From NCBI RefSeq assembly GCF_025766255.1, contig NW_026516681.1:478832-542831 (forward strand): a stretch of 64,000 nt of DNA, read 5' to 3'. Under the pieces are notes generated by a model. The model did no database searches and was not told where the DNA came from. It saw nothing but the letters and a program-made list of their open reading frames with translations. The translations under genes and the position numbers were made by a program. Below are positions 23,175 to 33,886 of the stretch, in pieces; the stretch's first letter is position 1; every line of letters begins with the position of its first letter. Origin of the DNA: Zychaea mexicana. Its lineage: Eukaryota > Mucoromycota > Mucoromycetes > Mucorales > Lichtheimiaceae.

Positions 23175-24543
23175 TTAAGTCTCCGCTGCTGCTGCTGCTG
23201 CTGCTGCTTTTTCATAAGGGAAAAGGCTCCCAAACATAAAGTGCTGCACCACAGGCACCTTCTTGAGCACTTCGGCAACGTACATTTTCGTCATCCCCGA
23301 ATTCACTTTGCTCCATGAATGCACCGCTGAGATATCATGCAGCATAGGCGAATGCTCGTGGAATGGCCCGCGCTTGACCTGTTTTGCCACCACCACAAAA
23401 GATTACTTTTATTGCCACAAACAACCCCTCCTTCTCGGCTTTCTTTACCTCATGGATGTACTGAATGCATCGGAAATACATGTATTCGTCCGCCATGGCA
23501 TCCACAGTGTCTCTGCTAGTGACCGACCGGGGCTTCAACCGTGGATGATCTAAGTCATATCCCTTTTTCAGTCGTGGAAAAAGTGAGACTATCACTCCAT
23601 TCCCTCTCTCTCTCTTACCTATGAGCTGAGCACTGCCCCAAACATATGGAAGAAACTGATGGTCGTCCAGTCCCCACACACCATGGCTTCCTGCCGGCTC
23701 CAACGTATATGTTCGCTGCACCTTGCGCGCCAACTCCAGATACCTAAGGAACCTCTGCTTAGTTTCTCTTTTTCGTTCTTATATGTTGGCATCCACCCTC
23801 ACTCGCCAGGTGCTGTTGCTCTATTTACCTGACAAATATCCTTAAAACAATTGCCTGATAGTCATCCGCAGTAAACCCACCGAGCAAGGCGATGCCGCCC
23901 AGCCATGCAAAGAAACTCAACTCGTGCCCTGAGCCATAATCTATCCGCGTGCTGTTGCCAAATCCACCAGTCAGGTACACAGCCAATTCAGGGATCGCCG
24001 GATGCAAACGTTCGGGGAGTGCTTTGCGCATCAGATTATCGGATTCCTATATCGTATGTTGTCAGTAGTCTTCTTCTTCTTCCAGTACCAACATCGTCCC
24101 AACCAATACAACCGATGGCCCTTATTCTTTTTTTTTTACCTTCTCTACTTTATCTGCCCACTGTCGAAACGCCTTGTTTCCAAATCGCTGCGGGTTATCA
24201 AGGGGTGGAAATTCTGCAAGCCAGTCATCCATTTCGTCCAACATGTCAAGAACTCTCTGCGTTTGCTACACTCAAAATGTATATTTTAGTTTCTTGGCGT
24301 CAACTTGAATTGGTACTTCTAACCCTTAGTAATGTGACAAGTAAAGTGCCAAGTTCCTTCTTTTACCTCAGAGATGTGACATGGATCTGAAATCTTTTTT
24401 TTCGTGACGCTGGAGTTCAGTAAGCCAACAAATGTCATCAGTCGCTCGAAAGCTTTACTGTGCGTAAATACATCAATATCGGGTTGCTTGTAAATGCATT
24501 TCTGGGGAATGGTTGGTGTGTATGTTGATAGGACTGATTCCAT
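23175..24543 (-). CDS. PTPA, serine/threonine protein phosphatase 2A activator (RRD-type)
   Basis: complement(join(23175..23378,23449..23549,23619..23743,23829..24046,24140..24265,24367..24543)), 316 residues; all five introns are GT-AG and phase-consistent. PTPA is a peptidyl-prolyl isomerase that helps load and activate PP2A catalytic subunits in cytosol and nucleus. Family blocks: [42 protein letters not shown] (Gly-rich core), the [20 protein letters not shown] loop that forms the ATP/PP2A site, WGSAQLI, then [13 protein letters not shown] and [11 protein letters not shown] near the C-terminus. The protein ends in a short Ala run encoded by a CTG/CAG repeat. An ATG at 24579 could add 12 residues; 24543 fits the usual start. 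Full length and probably functional. Confidence 0.95.
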
Positions 24544-24786
24544 TATGCGTGTGGCAAGAAATAGAAAGAAACGCGGCAAATCCTATGTGTAGTAATGCCC
24601 GCCACATCTTATTTCTTTGCATGAAAAAATTTGGCATAGACGTACTTGAGTTCTTACATGAAGAGAACTTTAAATAACAAGTACCAAATGGAATCTTTTT
24701 TGTTTGTTTGGATTAATTAGAGAAAAACCAGAAAAACGGACAGACGCAGAAAGAGAGAGAAAGAGAATAACAATATAATAATGAAA

Positions 24787-25434
24787 CTATTCATCATCGT
24801 CTTCATCCGCAGTGCTTAGCCATTCGATGAACTTGGTGCTCTTGATCTTCAGGTCGCTACCATCCGGTAGTACATCGTACCAGATAAGGAAGGCCTCTTC
24901 ATCCACAAGATCGCAATCATACCATGTCGAGAATGCCATGACGGTCTTTGATAACAAAGCAGGGCTACGGTTCGTCACAAATTTCTCCCAGGCCTTCAGC
25001 AACGTGCGTTGGTCCGTCATTGTTTTCACAAACTGTTTACAAATATTTGTCATCAGCAAATATATACATAAAAAACCAAACACACATAAAGCGCTAAAGA
25101 GTCATCACAATGAACAGTGACTTACCGTTTTGAAAAGCGAGATACGTGTCTTGAGTGTTGCACCGACAGCTGCAGGACTATCTTCAAGCAAACTAGCCAA
25201 AAGGATATATAACAATTGGCGCTTCGACAAGTCGTTGCGCATCTCCAGCTTGGTCACTTCCTTTACGTCATCTGTAAGCTTGCCGTTGCTGGTTGCCTGA
25301 CTAGCGCTGTGCTCGGCAAAGAACCTTTTCAAGTCACCAATAATGGCTTCCTCCTGAGCTGCTTTGGCAGGTGTTGGCGAAGGTGTTTTGGCAGGAGGCG
25401 ACCTATAGCAAAAAAGGCACGATGTCGATGCCAT
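24787..25434 (-). CDS. eIF5-like W2-domain protein lacking the GAP domain
   Basis: complement(join(24787..25032,25126..25434)), 184 residues. The C-terminal half is a W2 (eIF5/eIF2Bε C-terminal) domain: LLKAWEKFVTNRSPALLSKT, then the acidic-aromatic boxes STWYDCDLVDEEAFLIWYD and KFIEWLSTADEDDDE. The N-terminal half is a Pro/Ala linker (SPPAKTPSPTPAKA) and a helical LTDDVKEVTKLEMRND block like the eIF5 linker. The eIF5 N-terminal domain (GAP arginine, zinc ribbon) is absent, and the next gene on this strand ends only 100 bp upstream. W2 domains bind eIF2β and eIF3, so a W2-only protein could behave like an eIF5-mimic. An upstream exon could alternatively have been missed: a TATAG acceptor-like site lies at 25405. 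Confidence 0.65.
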
Positions 25435-25534
25435 GTGTAAATTATTTTCTCCAGTTTACCAAGAATATCCGGTATCCCAGAAGCACCTTCACATATCCTT
25501 CCTTAGCGCAGCAACCCAAGAGATACTTTACATT

Positions 25535-26141
25535 TCAAGCTTTGCTTGTTCTTCCTTTGACAAGTGGACCACCTTCATCCAGGATTTGTTGGTTGGCTTT
25601 GAGGAAAATGTATATGAGTTTCCAATCAAAAGATGCCTCGTATGCGATATAATCTGATCAGGGGAGAAACCTTACGCTAATTCTACCGTTCATGACTTCT
25701 TGCAACGGCGAGTTGTTGGAATTACGTTCTTCTGTGACCCCAAGCTTTTCAATGCTCTTATTGGTCGTAGTAGAATTTGTAACTGTAGTAATACTAGTAG
25801 TTGTAGTAGTGTTGTTGCTGTTGGACCGGCCATTGTGTTTCACAGCAATCGGTTTGGGTATATCTTCGACCATATCCCTCCTTGACACGTCCGTGTGCTT
25901 CGGGTTGCCATTAATATGATATTTTAGGTTTTCATCGACAACCTTGTTACCATTGTTGAGATGGTGATGGTGATTGGTGCTGGTAGTGTTGTTACGATTG
26001 TTATTATTTAGTGTGTTGCTGTTATTATTGTGAGTTCGAGTTCGCCACGAGCCATCCGCCACCGATCTTTCTTCTCCGTGCTGATGATATTGTTGCTGTT
26101 GTTGCTGCTGCTGCTGCTGCCTGGAATAGCGCTGCTGCTGA

Positions 26142-26172
<31 letters not shown>

Positions 26173-27762
26173 GATATTGCTGTTGCTCCACAGGCGGTGA
26201 AGCGACACGATGTTGCTGCTGCAACTGATTGTTTTGGTTATGGTGGTGCTGTGGTTCTTGTTCTTGTTCCTCTTCAGTCCGTCTGCCATTACCATTCTCG
26301 CTATTGCTATTGTTATTGTTATTATTGAACACGGGTCTTTCCTTCAACTCTTGTGAACCGTGCGCTAACATGAGAAAGTTTTGCAGATATTTCCTGTTAG
26401 CTTTCTCCAACCATCTTTACCATCCCTTTTCTGTTCCTGTAACACTTCCCAACAGCAAGGAGAAATCACTCACCAAAGTGGCATTTTGGCCCATACTGGC
26501 AAAAGTTGTCCTTCATAAACCGGTCGCACAATTTGGTCTTGTACAAAGGGTTGCTCTCGGCATTTGAGGATGATGATGCTGCTGGTTTGGTTGAGCCAAC
26601 AGAAGCAGCGGTCGTACCAGCAGACGCAGACGCATTACCAGGCGATGGCGATAAAGATGAAACGTTCTGGCTATTGCCATTGCTGCTGATGCCACCGTTA
26701 TGATGCTGTTGCTGTTCCTCCTCTGGGGCACGCTCTCGCAATTCAGCAATACCATGGGCAAAGGTGCACTTGGATCCGTACGAGCACGTCCCTTCCTTTT
26801 CAAAACGCTCACAAAGTCGCGTCTTGTACAACGGGTTCATGGCTGCAGCAGATTCGTTCTGCTGGTTTTGACGTCGCTGCTGTTGCTGTTGATGATGTTG
26901 TGAAGAGGGAGACGACTGTTGTTGCGAATGATGGTGATTTTGATGGTGCGTCACCATACCATTCACTTGAGGAGAGGACCCGTTACGCATCGCTGCAGGC
27001 CCGTGCTGCTGCTGCTGCTGCTGACGGTGGTGGCTATGATGATGATTTCGCTGACGATGATCCATCGAGTCCCCAGCATTGTTCTCCCTATTGCGACGAT
27101 TATGCTGACGCGCCTTCAACTTGTTTTCGATGAACTGTTGGGCGTACTTGAAGACATCCTCCATGCTCTTGAAAATTACTTTTTCGGTGGCAACAGTTTG
27201 GTTACACCATTGAAAATGCACGCCGTCTGCATTAGGGAGCAAACGAGCATGGTTGTCCAGTATCTGAGCCAAACGATAAACGACTTTCTTGGGACTAACG
27301 ACAAAGACATGTACGTTGCATATCAACAACCCTGATCTAATTTCCCCACTTTCCACATCAAGTAGTCTCCCAAAAAGAAACTTATCATCAACCCTCAAAT
27401 GCTTACCGAGTACCAGAAAGGTATTTGAGTTCAATTTTAAAACCTTCTTCCACGCGAAGATCCTTGGGGCTCAAGCCAGTTGCTTCAAACGTTTCACGCA
27501 AAGCACATCTAATGTGGATTGGAAACAGTTTTGACATTAGCTAAATTTATCTTCCTTTGTGCTTCTATGCCCTTGTCATTCTAAGTGATATATATAAAAA
27601 AGCTTACTTGACTTCGTCTTCTTGACCAATCACTTGCCCTTTGGGACAGAACCAGTGTTTTTTGTTTGTAAACGAGTCGTTTAATAATAGATATTCAACG
27701 TTTCTCTGCAACCGATAAATTAATAATCCAGCGTATAGATTGTTCTGGGAAGACTTGTCCAT
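25535..27762 (-). CDS. Nudix (Ap4A-hydrolase-type) domain fused to tandem CCCH zinc fingers
   Basis: complement(join(25535..25636,25676..26364,26474..27294,27407..27508,27608..27762)), 622 residues; every GT-AG junction keeps frame. Residues 1-150 form an asymmetrical Ap4A-hydrolase-like Nudix fold: [16 protein letters not shown], Nudix box from G42 (GQVIGQE...RETFEATGL), GFKIELKYL, then KKVVYRLAQ and the FQW...M..VF..A C-terminal helix. The second Glu of the canonical EE pair is Ala61. A Gln/His-rich linker follows. Two TIS11-type CCCH fingers (C-x8-C-x5-C-x3-H) lie at about 247-266 and 340-360, each preceded by NPLYKT(R/K)LC. A long polyQ/polyN tail and a short final exon end the protein. 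CCCH pairs bind AU-rich 3' UTRs; Nudix enzymes cleave nucleoside diphosphate linkages, including caps. A role in mRNA turnover is inferred. Confidence 0.88.
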
Positions 27763-29640
27763 GTGGCGAAGGGGTGGAGAGAAAGGCAGGCGAATATAAA
27801 TAAATCAAGGATTTAAAATGAGAATTAAAAGCAACGGCAATCAATCAGGGCAAGTGGCAGACGGCTTTGTGAAGAGCAAAAACAGGAGGCAAAGAAGAAG
27901 AAGCAAAGACGCGGGATGTGTGCGGATAGGCAAGTTCGAACGATTTGCAATTGAGCTTGATCGTGTGCGTGTTCTGTTGTTGCTATTGTTGTGGCGGTAA
28001 AAAGGTGTGTGTTTCTTTGTTTCGGTCTTTTGCAGAGGGAAAGAAGAGACCTGTGTGGTAAAGTCGAGTAGGTTCCTTTCGGATTCGTGTTCGGCAAAGT
28101 CTTTTCCCGGGAACCCTCCTTGCCCGGGCACACTACTACCTGGAAATCCAGAGGGTCAGCTGTTTTTGTTTTCAGGAGCAGAGTCCTTGCTGACATGGGA
28201 CCTGGTCCACTTGTCGCAAAGGGAGCGTTTAATCAATAATACTTTGTTTGGTGTGGATCATGTTGGCCATGTGGTCAGCAGAAAAAATCACATAGCGATC
28301 AAATGGTAGAAAATAACTGTATTCTTTATTTATAAGCAATACTAACATGATAATACATCATCTGCTCTTTATATTGGTTCGAGCTCTAAATCTCGAGTAG
28401 CCAAAGTGAGAACTCAAGCTTGTGTGCTTGGGAAAGTTAAACTTTTACAGGACATTCTACCTGTCTCTATATAATAAAGGAACCATCATCACTAGAGGCA
28501 ACATTTATGTACAGTATGAATACAACTGGAGTTATCAGATGAAGGCACTTTTCCAAAATACTGCCTATATTGCAGCCATGGTGGCAACTTTGCAACTTCA
28601 TTTCTTTATAAGAGCGTCACATCTAGGAATACCATCCTTTGAATCTTGACTATGTTGTAATCGTGGATGAAACACTTTATGTGAAATGGTTCGAAAAAGC
28701 TGTAAGTGATCAAACTGAAGATTATCCCTCCAAGCACTGATTAACACAAGGCGTCTCCGTATGAAGCAACCTACCCTCTTCAATTAACACGTTTGACTGC
28801 TTGTCTACCTTTGAGACATACAAATCTAGAGAATAGCATAAACTTAATTACAAAGCTGCTCCCTTGAAGGATGTAAGCATATATTCGGACCTGCCAGCTG
28901 CAACAGAATAACATCGAGAAGTGGCATGCTTTTACAATGCATATGTACGGTCAAACCGAACCGCCTATATCAGAGCCGTGTAAGCACAAAGTACTCACCC
29001 GTACAGATGTGCTCATGCTTCCAATACACAATAAGTAGGATTGAGAATCTCGACAATACGTTGGCCTCACCAGCAACAAAACTGGGATCGTCATGACAGT
29101 GTGAAGAAACAACGCGGAGAAGAGTCAGTAGAAATGCTAAGAGAAAAAGAACAGAGAGATAGAGACCGGCAGCGCCTTTTTATCACGACTTTTATCGAAT
29201 TGCAAACGTCCAGCTTTACTGGGAGAGTGAATTATAGTGGCTGGTTTCGCAGTTGATTGATTTGTTAGTAGTGGTATGAGAGGCAATATCTCCTATGGTC
29301 GGCCACCCACAAGCACTGGTCTTCGACAGCTCAAATTCATACGCGTATTCCTATAGCGTTATGCATGAGCGCATGCGCCGCACCGGAGAAGAAGAGAAAG
29401 TGTTGGTCCCTTTATCATACTCCTTTCCCTGACAATTGTCCCTTTTATATATTGTTTTAATCGCACATCACCAAAAATGACGAATAAAGACACTCTTGTA
29501 TGCCTTCAACATTCGATACAAACCCTTCAGTAATCACGTTTTCTGGGCGCTATGCTTTCTTCGAACGGCGTGAAGGAATATAAACAAGGCATACGTTCGT
29601 TATGCAGTAAGGAGCACAAGATCCGGTTTGGGTAAGAGAA
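27763..29640. other. Intergenic DNA without recognised genes
   Basis: Upstream of the Nudix-CCCH gene. Only short, unsupported reading frames are present. The first ~150 bp would contain the minus-strand promoter. A CCCGGGAACCCTCC-CCCGGGCA GC-rich patch lies at about 28106-28128. No RNA gene or mobile element was recognised. Confidence 0.45.
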
Positions 29641-30660
29641 ATATAAGCCAAAGAATTCATTGCATGGATGTCCTCATATAAACAAGTTTTTACATATCAA
29701 ACTGCTTACTGTGCTTGGTGTTTGGATTAAATCTCCCGCATTAAAATATATTCTACGTCATCAAGACGTTATAGGATATTGGTACAACAAGCTTGAGGTC
29801 AAGCTCGGAAAAAATACTTTTGCAGTCAAAGGACCAGTGTCTATCCTTCACTATACAAAAACATTCAAAAAGTAGTGCTAGTTGTTACTGTATGATACTG
29901 CAGTCACGACGCAAGTGCACAGAAGGTATTAAAATAGTGCTACTACTAGTCGTTTAATATCGACTCTTTCTGTATCGTTTTAACACTAAATTACTCGATG
30001 TCTTATTTTTGCAGAACACGATACGACCAAGTCAAAACGCACAAAAACGAACAACCAGCAGCAAAATTTGAGGCATACCGTGTTGCTTATGACTTTATTA
30101 GCCTCATAACATATTATGATGACAGCCGACACATCCTTTTAAAAACAAAGCACGTAATGACAATTTCTGCAGCATCACTAAACATTATAAAAGATACTCA
30201 CCTAAAACTGAATGGTATCCGCCGCCCATGGATATCACGAATAATTGTTAGTATTATATCATAGATCGACAAACGCACTGCCTCGTAAAAACCAAACCAG
30301 ACCAAACCAATGCAAATGGGGAGGAGGTCGCGTAAGTTCAAAAATCTTTTTAAGCGAGCAAAAATAGACGAGTTATAGTATTACTTTGATTATCAAGCCT
30401 TAAAGTATTTAAGAGTACACAAAAGCAAATGCTCTTTTTGCACACGTAGATACACTGATATGTATTTTTAATACGTATTGCACAAAATTTTGTAACTTCA
30501 GGCATTCGATGCACCCAACCTTGCAGTACCAAAAATTCTACTTGTAAGCCTTACAAAAAAGGACAGGCTGAAGTTTGGTATACCGGATAGTGCATTGGGA
30601 ACTTGCTACTTACCAATTGGTCAGTGTCGTGTGGTTGCCGTACAAAGGCAGTAAAAGTCG
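29641..30660 (+). other. Possible exon fragments of an unrecognised gene
   Basis: Three plus-strand blocks have exon-like character. 29660-29875 is a Lys-rich block ending TFKK. 29998-30250 contains TISAASLNIIKDTHLKLNGIR and follows a TTTTGCAG acceptor. 30503-30650 begins after ACTTCAG and reads AFDAPNLAVPKILL. Introns and start cannot be fixed and frames are interrupted. It may be a decayed member of a lineage-specific family. No function is assigned. Confidence 0.3.
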
Positions 30661-30841
30661 TTTTTGAGCTACACGTTCCCATAAGTTGTGCTACGACCGT
30701 CGTAAGGCAATTAGAGTTGTATTGGCACCCTGGCTGATTGTCCGACAGATGTTTATAGGTTATATCGCATGTTCGATGACGCCAGTGGTACGAAAATTCA
30801 AGTACAAGTTAAATTGAGGTACTACCTTGTTTCTGCTGTGT

Positions 30842-30862
30842 TCTCTCTCTCTCTCTCTCTCT
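30842..30862. repeat. CT microsatellite
   Basis: A run of about ten CT dinucleotides 35 bp upstream of the next ATG, placed like a fungal pyrimidine-rich leader. Confidence 0.85.
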
Positions 30863-30896
30863 TATTCCACACTATCTCGTACACTTTCATCTAAAA

Positions 30897-31479
30897 ATGG
30901 TTCACTCAAGCATTATCGGTGGCGTCGTCACCCAGAGCGTAGAGTTCGCAGTGCGAAACACGGCGACAAGAGACCCTTTCGCCAAGTTTACCGTGCTTTG
31001 CGACAGTTGTTTTTGTGGCGTTTCAAGTGGTTTGACTCTGTCTCTATTTCTGAGTGACTTACACTGAGTGACAGGTTTCTGCCTCGCGCCCGGACGTGCT
31101 CATGTACCTGGTCGAAAACAACGTCGCGGAAGGCCACGCCGTGGTCTGCTACGGCAACTTCCAAATCTCCAAGTACCGCAACAACCGAGGCGTGATGGCC
31201 AACTCCTTCCGTCTGGCGGCCACGGTGGTGCACCTCGGCTTGCAGTGGCGCACGATCATCGGCGACATGGACGCGGACGCGCCGGTCGCGCAGGTGACAA
31301 GAGAAGACGTGCTGGAGCGCCTCGAGGCGACTGCAGCATTTGCCTCCCGTCCCTCCGACAGCCAAATGGCCGAAATGGAGATCGCAATCGCAAACATCGT
31401 CGCAGGATACTTTGCAGAGCGACGCTTGGGCAACTCGCTATCCGTCGCCCAGCAATTGTTCGGGCGACTAGGTCGTTGA
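30897..31479 (+). CDS. Small OB-fold (single-strand-binding-like) protein
   Basis: Probable CDS from ATG 30897, with one short intron (donor near 31019, acceptor at 31074), to TGA at 31477-31479; about 175 residues. The N-terminus reads SSIIGGVVTQSVEFAVRNTAT, followed by FAKFTVLCD. The second exon has VVCYGNFQISKYRNNRGVMANSFRLAATVV. The alternation and the YGNF...G....F.L pattern resemble SSB/OB folds that bind single-stranded DNA. The second exon is markedly GC-rich with C/G-ending codons, unlike the AT-rich neighbourhood, which could mean mobile or transferred origin. The donor is non-consensus (GTTTCA), so the exact junction is uncertain. The OB-fold call is by eye only. Confidence 0.5.
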
Positions 31480-32907
31480 ACAACACGGACGTGGACGTTG
31501 ACCAACATCCACAAGGGCTGCAAGAGGAACCCCATCGTACCCCTACAGTGGAGGATTCAGCAGAGCAGGCTCGCTTGCTTGAGCTTGAAGCATGATGCGC
31601 CGAGCTCATGGCTGAACATGAAGCAAGAAAGGTGGCTCTAGCAAACGAGCTTGGATTCTCTCTGCGCGAGGTGGAGAAGAGGTGTGCGAACAATCTTGCA
31701 CCGCTTGTCGTCACCACCAAGGCGATAAGCCCATGGAACCTTTTCGTTTCGATGCGTAAGCAAGAGGAGGATCGGCTCCGTCAAGATGGAGCTACTGAAG
31801 GTCACTGTCGTATGAATATTAACACTACTATATTAATTATCATTCTTGTTAATGTCAAACTAACTTTTCAATACAACTCTTCTTATAGAAGAAACGATCC
31901 AGCAGCGCAACGTACGCTACGGCGCTGAGTATCAAGCGCGCAGGGATGAACGTCCCATGTTCCAACAATTAGCAACGGAGCATAATCTTGAAGCAGGCTT
32001 TGAAGGCTACATAGCGCCAAAAGCTATGACTCAAAAAACCCAGCAGCTTCGGCTAAACTACGCCGAAGAAGCTCATAAAGCTATCAACAGGCAGCTGAGC
32101 TATATCCAGAAAGTTACTGGTATTGAAGCTTTTGTCTGTTTTGGATATCCAAAGGTTCTAGGCAATCAAGCCCGCCGTTTGGATACGGGGAGATCGATTG
32201 GCACAGGTATACTCTTTATCAATTATTATTTATTTTTTCAAGACTGGTCGCGTTTACTAAAGAGCATACAGAACTGGGAGTGGAATTCTGCGACCTTTGC
32301 CAAGCTTTGAATGAAGGTCCCAAGTACGCGGGACTCAGAAAATGTTCGATTTGTTTGTCATGTCACGTTCCAAAAGTACTGGTAAGTCGCAATAAGTGAT
32401 CGCATTAATAACGTACTTATTATGAGTAAGCAGATTATTTTCAGTACATTTACAATCGTGCAAATGATATTGAGGACGGAAGAGCTCGCCAGGATTGTGG
32501 TCCTAACAACAAACGACGACGTAATAAGGTACCTCCTCATTCATTATGAGCGCACATATACAGAAATGCTAATTATAACATCAACTTCACAGGACCCAAT
32601 GACAGAATGGTGGAATATATCCAAACCGAAGTGAAATCCCTGTATAGTAAGTGTTTCCTGTGCTTCATTTAAATAATAATGATTCCAAGCAATATTATTA
32701 GATGCAGTGGCTCCAGAGTTTGGTAAAATCACCACCAGCGTCCCATGGAATGCTCTGCGGAAGGGCGAGGATCGTTATGTCGAACTGGCACTACCACTGC
32801 CTGATGGAGTCCACTTCAAAGAACCAACCAAGGAGTTGAAACCAGATGAAAAGCACGCTTTGGAAAAAGCTTTAGAGAGTGGAAGCATTAGATTAGTATC
32901 TAAATAA
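31480..32907 (+). pseudogene. Multi-exon coding cassette of an unnamed family, with in-frame stop
   Basis: Blocks in order: 31480-31595 (TDVDVDQHPQGLQEEPHR) reads in frame through a TGA at 31593-31595 into LMAEHEARKVALANELGFSL and AISPWNLFVSMRKQEED (to about 31800). An exon from about 31890 to 32203 contains RPMFQQLATEHNLEAGFEGY. Then come FTKEHTELGVEFCDLC with a CSICLSC Cys cluster (about 32245-32380), short exons at 32445-32528 and 32592-32646, and a final exon 32702-32907 (ITTSVPWNALRKGEDRYVEL) ending at TAA. From memory, proteins with this W-NxF start and VPW..L ending are multi-copy in Mucorales, possibly transposon-borne. The TGA may mark a pseudogene or a different start at 31608. Function unknown. 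Confidence 0.45.
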
Positions 32908-33301
32908 TATTAACACTTATTGAACCTTCTATACTACTAGTTGCTGTCCGATATATATGAGACACATTGGAAACGACCCAAAAGGGTTGCTGGTTGATGG
33001 ATTACTGAACATTGCTCAAAATGGGCTGGAAAGTTGGAATTTGATAAGAAGAAACATTACAGTAGGTATGATATGAGTGCAAAAAAGAAAGGAAGGACTA
33101 TGGGGTAATTATAGGATATTTCTTACTGCTTTACACAAGCATACTTTGGGGTCGCTTTTAGTATTGATATTAAGGAGTTAACTTCGGGGATTGGCTTGGT
33201 CACAAAACTGAGTCATCAGCCAAATTGTTGTTGGGTAATCTGCTTATAGGTGTGGTCTAGTTTCATGAAGTGATTTGCTGTAGGAGGATGCGGCGCTGTT
33301 G
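32908..33301. other. Short gene-free spacer
   Basis: Between the unnamed cassette and the LINE endonuclease fragment. It may contain decayed downstream LINE sequence on the minus strand (a QQRRILLQQITS-like frame after the stop at 33302). Nothing else was recognised. Confidence 0.35.
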
Positions 33302-33886
33302 TTAAAGGCGTTTGGCTGTCCTTTTACGGTAAGATTGGTTCTTGCGGCCAAACTCTTGCGCGACTTTCTTGAACATCGACTTGAACAGATCCCAAGCTGC
33401 TGGTGCGGGGAGCGAAGGCAGGTGGAGCTCGGTCGCTGATAAGAAAGCTTCTAGGTCGTCTAAAAACTGTGGATTGTGAAGGAAAGTGGGGTTGAAACGC
33501 CAGAGACCAGGTCCTGTAATTTGGAGCCCTGGAGCGATCGAAGCGGCGACTGCTGCGTGACCACGATGGGCGACATATTGGTGTTCTGCTTGGCCGGCGG
33601 TTGCTGCAAATGTCGACGAGAAAAGAATGAAGTCAATAGTGGATATGTGGCGATAAGTTGACAATGATGGCTGGAGCGTGGATGAATGGTGAGGATCGTG
33701 CCAGTTTGTATGGATCCATTGTAGCCAGGCCTGCATATGCGGAGAGGTTGAGCGTTCCGTGTGGATATTGTGATTAAAGTCACCCAATAGAATACTACGA
33801 GGTGATGCAGGGCGGTCAAAACGGAGAAGGTGTGAGAGTTGTTGAAAGAAAGGCGGTCGGGCAGCGCGTTGTGCTGGTGCATATTC
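33302..33886 (-). pseudogene. LINE ORF2 endonuclease fragment
   Basis: On the minus strand the frame encodes the C-terminal part of an APE-type endonuclease of non-LTR retrotransposons: YAPAQRAARPPFFQQL, SILLGDFNHNIH (the GDFN motif), STIDFILFSS and AHRGHAAVAASI. A WDLFKSMFKKVAQEF linker follows. The same order occurs in the LINE at 45 kb. The open frame runs on past 33886 into the TIR element, which has interrupted the endonuclease, so the extra upstream residues are not LINE sequence. No reverse transcriptase follows. Confidence 0.78.

Noticed and set aside
26008..27335. Plus-strand frames rich in Val/Leu/Ala opposite the Nudix-CCCH gene
   Set aside because: They are the antisense of CAG/CAA (polyQ) and AAC (polyN) repeats in the real gene.
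28370..28400. GGTTCGAGCTC resembling a tRNA B box
   Set aside because: No matching A box, acceptor stem or cloverleaf can be drawn around it.
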